A stretch of 10,399 nt of DNA, from positions 1 through 10,399 of the forward strand of contig JAFAYS010000951.1 in assembly GCA_019240175.1 (NCBI GenBank), given 5' to 3'. Below are positions 1-6,300 of the stretch, in pieces. Source of the stretch: Chloroflexota bacterium (GTDB lineage: Bacteria > Chloroflexota > Chloroflexia > Chloroflexales > Kallotenuaceae). The position numbers and the translations under genes are program-made. Within the stretch, counting starts at the first letter, position 1. Each line of letters opens with the position of its first letter. The notes beneath the pieces are model-generated. The model saw nothing but the letters and a program-made list of their open reading frames with translations, did not search any database and was not told where the DNA came from.

Positions 1-167
1 AAGGTCTGTGCTGTGACCGGCGTGCCGCCGTCTTCCAGGCTGGTTACGCCGAAGCCGTTGGCGTAGAGCACATCCTGATCGCTAAAAACGGCGAGCGCCA
101 GACCGGGAACTTTGCCGGCTTGCATCTGTTCGTGAAGGTCACGCTCCAGCTTGGACACGTTAATCAT
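1..167 (-). CDS. Serine hydrolase, beta-lactamase/PBP-like family (partial, N-terminal 55 residues)
   Basis: Reading leftwards from the ATG at 167-165, the product begins MINVSKLERD and continues through KVPGLALAVFSDQDVLYANGFGV to SLEDGGTPVTAQT before the window ends. The pattern 'VPGLALAV...VLYANGFGV...GGTPVT' is typical of the N-terminus of class C beta-lactamase-like serine hydrolases (Pfam Beta-lactamase, PF00144). This family includes esterases, DD-peptidases, beta-lactamases and the stand-alone PBP-type thioesterases of NRPS clusters. No signal peptide is seen, which suggests a cytoplasmic enzyme. The catalytic SxxK and YxN motifs lie outside the window, so activity cannot be judged. 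The start is supported by AAAGGA seven bases upstream (AAAGGAC ATCCAC ATG). The gene is divergent from the NRPS with 166 bp between the two starts. Family is fairly sure; specific role is unknown. Confidence 0.8.
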   Translation of the reverse strand, partial: MINVSKLERDLHEQMQAGKVPGLALAVFSDQDVLYANGFGVTSLEDGGTPVTAQT

Positions 168-219
168 GTGGATGTCCTTTATTGATCTTGCGAATACATA
201 GCGGGGGAATAGCCAGCCC

Positions 220-228
220 ACTATAGCA
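220..228 (-). promoter_or_regulatory. Candidate extended -10 promoter for the serine hydrolase
   Basis: The minus strand reads TGCTATAGT, which matches the extended -10 form TGnTATAnT. It lies about 50 bp upstream of the hydrolase ATG, in the only clearly AT-rich part of the intergenic region. No good -35 hexamer is seen at 16-18 bp upstream, as is usual for extended -10 promoters. Confidence 0.4.
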
Positions 229-263
229 TATTTGCCATATTTAAACTTATACCGACGCATCTA

Positions 264-292
264 TTGATGGATCAGGGATCGACGTATATACT
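264..292 (+). promoter_or_regulatory. Sigma70-like promoter for the NRPS gene
   Basis: TTGATG (264-269) and TATACT (287-292) are separated by exactly 17 bp and each is close to the TTGACA/TATAAT consensus. Transcription would start near 298-300, leaving a leader of about 35 nt before the NRPS ATG at 334. This is the best promoter match in the window. Confidence 0.6.
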
Positions 293-302
293 AAGCGATC
301 CC
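275..302. promoter_or_regulatory. Inverted repeat around the NRPS -10 box (possible operator)
   Basis: GGGATCG (275-281) and CGATCCC (296-302) form a perfect 7-bp inverted repeat with a 14-bp centre. The centre contains the palindrome GTATATAC (284-291) and overlaps the -10 hexamer and probable start point of the NRPS promoter. The placement suits a repressor site; no regulator gene is in view. GATC-rich words are common in this DNA, so chance is possible. Confidence 0.4.
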
Positions 303-325
303 GCCGCCTAGCTTGCCAGCCATTC

Positions 326-329
326 GGAG
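326..329 (+). promoter_or_regulatory. Ribosome binding site that decides the NRPS start
   Basis: GGAG lies 4 nt before the ATG at 334. The spacing is short but usable. The alternative in-frame TTG at 313 has no purine-rich sequence before it and lies only about 14 nt from the predicted transcription start, so the ATG is preferred. Confidence 0.5.
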
Positions 330-333
330 CAGT

Positions 334-3300
334 ATGGACTCGAATAAACGATCGGAACGGTTACGCAACCTTTCGCCTGAGAAGCGCGCTCGTCTGCTAC
401 AGTCGTTGCAGCAGGCCGCCACCGCGCGCGATGCCACCGCCCGCATTCCGCATGATCCACAGCCCGGCCCCGCGCCGCTCTCGTTTGCGCAGGAGCGCCT
501 CTGGTTTCTGGATCAGCTTGAGGGCGGCAGCGCGGCCTACAACGATCGCGTGGTGCTGCGGCTGAGCGGGTCGCTCAATCAGGCGGCGCTAGAGCAGGCG
601 CTGACGCAGGTGATCGCGCGCCACGAACCGCTGCGCACAGTTTTTTCCGTGGTGGAAGATCGCGCGGCGCAGGTGGTGCTGCCGGCCTGGCGCGTTGAGC
701 TAGCGCCGACGGATCTGCGCGCGCTGCCGACCGCTGATCAGGACGTCGAGATCCGGCGGATCGTGACGGCGGAGGTGCAGCAATCGTTCGATCTGGCGCG
801 CGGGCCGCTGCTGAGCTTTCGGCTCTTTCAGCTCGCCGACGATCTACATGTGCTGCTGTTCGTGATCCATCATATCGTCAACGACGGCTGGTCGTTCGGC
901 GTGTTTGTGCGCGAGATCGCTGCGCTGTATACCGCGCTGACGGCGGGACAGTCGGCGAATTTGCCCGCGCTGCCGATCAGCTATATCGATTACACGCGCT
1001 GGCAGCGCAAGCGCATGGCGGGACCGACCGGTCAGGAACAGCTGGCCTACTGGAAAACCCAGCTCAGCGCTGATCTACCGCCGCTGGATCTGCCGACCGA
1101 TCGGCCACGACCGGCGGTGCAAAGCTTTCGCGGCGGCCACTGCTACCGCACGCTGCCGCCCGAGCTGGCGCAGGCGCTTCAAGCGCTGAGCCGTCAGGAA
1201 GACGCGACGCTGTTTATGACGCTGCTAGCGGCGTTCAACGTGCTGCTGTGGCGCTACAGCGGCCAGTCCGATCTGCTGGTCGGCTCGCCGATTGCCAATC
1301 GCACGCAGGTCGAGACCGAGCCGCTGATCGGCTGCTTTGTGAACACGCTGGTGCTGCGCAGCGATCTATCCGGCAATCCCAGCTTTCGTGAGCTGCTGGG
1401 CCGTGTGCGCGCAACCACGCTGGCAGCCTACGCGCATCAGGATGTGCCGTTTGAGCATGTGGTCGCCGAGCTGCACCCACAGCGCGATCTAGGCCGCAAT
1501 CCGCTCTTCCAGGTGATGTTTATTCTTCAGAACGCGCCGATGGACGCGCTGGAGCTGCCCGGCCTGCGCATCGAGCTAATGCTGATCGAGAGCGAGCGCG
1601 CAATCTTCGATCTCACGTTGGTCACGCACGACACCGCGCAAGGTTTGGAGCTGGCCCTAGAGTACAACGCCGATCTGTGGGACGCCGCGACGATGGAGCG
1701 TCTGCTTCAGCAGTTCGGCACGCTGCTGGCTGGGATCGCGGAGCATCCACAGCAGTCGCTGGCGGATCTGCCGCTGCTGACCGACGCCGAGCAGCAGCAG
1801 ATTCTGGTTGAGTGGAACGCGTCGGCGCGCGATTACCTGCTGGATCAGCCGTTTACGCAGCTGTTCGAGGCGCAGGTGGCGCGCACACCCGAGGCGATCG
1901 CTATCGTCTGCGAGGACCAGTCGATTAACTACGATCAGCTGAACCGGCGCGCCAATCGCTGGGCCAGACAGCTCGTGGCGCTGGGCGTGGAATCCGGCGT
2001 GCTGGTAGGGCTGCTGATGGATCGCGGCATCGATTTTATCACGGCGATCCTGGCGATCTTCAAGGCCGGCGGCGCGTTCGTGCCGCTGGTGCCGCGCGAT
2101 CCGCCCGCGCGACATGCGCTGGTATTGCAGCAGAGCAACTCGCCGGTGGTGCTGCTGACCTCCGACTTCGAGCCGCTGCTGGTCGAGTCACTCCAAGCGC
2201 TGCCTGAGGCCGCGCGGCCTCACGCGCTGGTCGTCGAGCGTGTGCCGGAGCTGCCGAGCGCTGACGAGAATTTGCCGGTGCGCGGCCAGTCCCGCGATCT
2301 GGCGTATGTGATGTACACCTCGGGCTCGACGGGCCTGCCCAAGGGCGCGATGGTCGAGCAGGTCGGCATGCTCAATCACATGTACGGCAAAATGCACGAC
2401 ACCGGCATGACCGCCGCCGATGCGCTGGCGCAGACCGGGCCGCAGTCGTTCAATATCGTGGTCTGGCAATGTATCGCGCCGCTGCTGCTGGGTGGTCGCG
2501 TGGTGGTGCTGCGCGATCAGGTCGCGCTCGATCCGCGCCGCCTGCTGCTTGAGCTTGAGCGCCAGGCGGTGACGGTGGTGGAGCTGGTGCCGGCGATGAT
2601 TCGGGCGATGCTGCATGAGGGCGAGCAGCTGGCAGCCGAGCAGCCCAGGCTGGCCAGGCTGCGCTGGATGATTCCCACCGGCGACGCGCTGACCGCCGAG
2701 CTGGTGCGCTTCTGGTTCCGCCACTATCCCGCGATTCCGCTGCTCAACACCTACGGCTCTACCGAGTGCTCCGACGATCAGTGCCACTGGCCGATCCATG
2801 CCGCGCCGCCGCTCGACTATCCGCTGCCGATCATGCCGATTGGTCGTCCGATCGGCAATATGCAGGCCTACTGCCTCGACGCCCGGATGCGTCCGGTGCC
2901 GGTCGGCGTGATCGGCGAGCTGTATCTAGGCGGCATCGGCGTGGGGCGCGGCTACATCAACGATCCGGATCGCACCGCCGGCGCGTTTGTGCCCGATCCG
3001 TTCGCGCAGGGCATTCCTGCGGAGCCGGGCCGCCGTTTGTATCGTACGCGCGACCGTGGGCGCTATGACACCGACGGTACACTAGAGTTTCTCGGTCGTC
3101 GCGACATGATGATCAAAATTCGCGGCCTGCGCATCGAGCCGGGCGAGATCGAGGCGGTGCTGGCCAAACATCCCGCCGTGCGCTCCGTCGTCGTGGTGGC
3201 GCGACCCGACGCGGCAGGCGAGCCGCAACTGGTGGCGTACGTGGTTGAGAACCTAGAACCTAGAACCAAGAACCTAGAGGACGAGGGCGAAGCTGGTTCT

Positions 3301-6300
3301 AGGTTCTTAGTTCTAGGTTCTGCCGACTTGCGTCAGCATGTCGGCCAGTCTTTGCCCGAGTACATGATCCCGGCGCAGTTTGTGTTCCTGCCCGCGCTGC
3401 CGATCAACGCTAACGGCAAGGTCGATCGCAATGCGCTGCCGACGCCCGAGTTTGAGACTCAGCCGACCGAGGTTGCCGCGCCGCGCACGCCGATTCAGGA
3501 AGCCCTGGCTGCGATCTGGTCCCAGGTGCTGGGCGTCGAGCAGATCGGCGTTCACACCAGCTTCTTCGCGCTGGGCGGTCACTCGCTGCTGGCCTACCAG
3601 ACGATCGCGCGTGTGCGCGAGGCGTTTGGGATCGAGCTGTCGGTGCGCGCAATCTTCGAGGCGCCGACGATCGCAACGCTGGCCGAGCGCATCACGCAGG
3701 CGCAGGGCGAGCGCTCCGGCCTGGTTCTGCCGCCGCTCACGCACACCGTTCACGGCAACACCGCGCCGCCCTCGTTTGCGCAGGAGCGCTTCTGGCTGTT
3801 GGCGCAGCTCGATCCCGCCAGCCCGGTGTATAACGTTCCCTTCCAGGTGCGGCTGGACGGCGTGCTCGATCCGGCGGCGCTTCAGCACGCGCTTGACGAG
3901 ATCGTGCGCCGTCACGCGGTGCTGCGGACAACGCTTCAGCTGGTTGCTGGCGAGCTGCTTCAGGTGATCGCGCCCGACGGCAGCTGCCCGCTGGCCCTGC
4001 ATGATCTCAGCGATCTGCCGGCGACGCAGCAGACCACGCGAGCCGCAGCGTTGACTGACGAGTTTGTGCGCCAGCCCTTCGATCTTGGACGCGGCCCACT
4101 GCTGCGCGTGGCGCTGCTGCGACTTAGCCCAACGCAGCATCTGCTGCTGCTCAACGCGCATCACGCTGTTTTCGATGGTTGGTCGCTGGGCGTGTTCACG
4201 CGCGAGATTTTGGCGGCGTATCACGGCCAGACTCAGCCCGAGCTGCCGGTGCAGTACGCCGATTACTCGGCCTGGCAGCGCCAGTGGCTGCAATCGGATG
4301 GCAGCGGCACGGCGCTTGAGGCGCAGCTCGACTACTGGCGGCAGCAACTGGCAGGCGCACCGCCGCTGATCTTACCGATCGATCATCAGCCCGCCGATCT
4401 CAGCACGGGCGGCGCGGCGATCGAGAGCTTTGTGCTTGGGCACGATCTGACACAAGGCCTGCACGAGCTGTGTCGCGCCGCCGGTGTCACGCCGTTTATG
4501 GCGCTGCTGGCCGGCTTTCAAACGTTGCTCCACCGCTACAGCGAGCAGACCGATCTCAGCATCGGCATCGATACCGCCAACCGCAGCGCGATCCAGACCG
4601 AGGATTTGATCGGCTGTTTCATCAACCTGCTGGTCATTCGCGCCGATCTCGGCGGCGATCCGTCGGTGCGTGAGCTGCTGGGCCGCGTGCGCGCCGTCAC
4701 GCTGGCGGCCTACGCCCATCAGGACGTGCCGTTTGAGCTGGTGGTCAAGGCGCTCCAGCCCGATCGCAGCCAGCGCACGCCATTGTTCCAAACGCTCTTT
4801 TCGCTGCAAAATATGCCCGGCGCTGAGCTTGAGGTGCCCGGACTGTCGGCGACCGAAACGCCGCTGGGCACTGGCGTCGCCAAGTACGATCTGATCCTGA
4901 TGCTGGGTCCGGACGGCGATCAGCTGCAGGGCGTGTTCGAGTACAACACCGCGCTGTTTGAGGCTGCGACGATTCGGCGGCTGGTGGCGCAGTTCCAGCG
5001 GCTGCTCGCGGCAATGATCGCTACGCCAGATGCGCCGATCTCAAGGCTGCCGCTGCTGACCACCGCCGATCTCCAAACGATCCTGATCGATCTGAACACG
5101 CCGCGCACGTTTGCCCTGGATCAGCCGGTGCATCAGCTCATCGAAGCGCAGGCGCTGGCGCATCCAGACGCGGTGGTCGCGCGCCATGGCTCGCAGTCGA
5201 TCAGCTATGCTGAGCTGAACGCACGCGCCAATCAGCTGGCCCACTGGCTGCGGCTGCATGTGCCGCCCCAGGCCGCCGTTGGCGTGCTTGGCGAGCGTGG
5301 CCTGGATCTGCTGCGCGTGCTGCTGGCCACGCTCAAGAGCGGCCACACCTACATCCCGCTCACACCCGACTATCCCGACGCGCGGCTGGAGTCGATCATC
5401 GCGGACAGCGGAATCGCGCTGCTGATCGCCGAGTCGTCGCTGCTGGATCGCGCGCAACGCGTGGCGCAGGCCGCCGCCCAGCCGCCGCAAATCTGCTGCT
5501 GGAACGCCGCGCCCGTTGGGTCAGGCATTGCCGGCGCTGCGGAGTACGCCCACCAGCCGCAGCATAACCTCGACATCGCGATTCACCCACAGCAGGTCGC
5601 CAACGTCTTCTACACCTCGGGCTCAACCGGACGCCCCAAAGGCGTGATGGTCGAGCAGATCGGCATGCTGAATCATCTGTCGGCCAAGATCGAACTGCTG
5701 GAGCTGGATCGCAATAGCCGCGTGGCGCAGACGGCATCGCAAGGTTTTGATATCTCGATCTGGCAGTTTCTCGCGCCGCTGATGGTCGGCGGCCAGGTGG
5801 TGATCTACGACACCGAGACCGTGCTGGACGCGCGAGCGCTGCTGCCGGCGATGCAGCGCGACAACATCACGATCCTGGAAACGGTGCCGACGTTGCTGAG
5901 CGCCATGCTGGCCGAGCTAGCTGCCGGCCATGTCAGCGCGACGCTGCCGGATCTGCGCTATCTAATCTCGAACGCCGAAACGCTGCCGGTCGCGCTCAGC
6001 CGCGACTGGCTGCTGCGCTTCCCACATGTGCCGCTGCTCAACACCTACGGCGCAACCGAGTGCTCCGACGACACCACGCATGTGGTGCTGTGCGCGCCGC
6101 TCGCCGAGGACGCGCTGCGCGTGCCGGTCGGCACGCCGATCCCCGGCTTTGCGATCTATGTGCTGGATCGTTATCTTGCGCCGGTGCCGATCGGCGCGGT
6201 CGGGCAGATCGCGATGGCCGGCGTCGGCGTGGGCCAGGGCTATCTGGGCGCTCCCGAGCAGACGGCGCGGGTCTTCGTGCCCAATCCGTTCACGCAGGGC

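Noticed and set aside
313..333. Earlier TTG start for the NRPS (seven more residues, MPAIRSS)
   Set aside because: No ribosome binding site precedes it and it lies very near the predicted transcription start; the ATG at 334 has GGAG upstream.
3248..3321. AGAACCT units read as a CRISPR or simple tandem repeat
   Set aside because: The units are 7 bp, arranged as inverted arms with no spacers, and lie inside a continuous coding frame.
3313..4347. Long minus-strand open frame (344 codons) and many other antisense frames within the NRPS
   Set aside because: They mirror the plus-strand codon bias of a GC-rich gene, have Arg/Gln/His-rich compositions, no family motifs and no ribosome binding sites.
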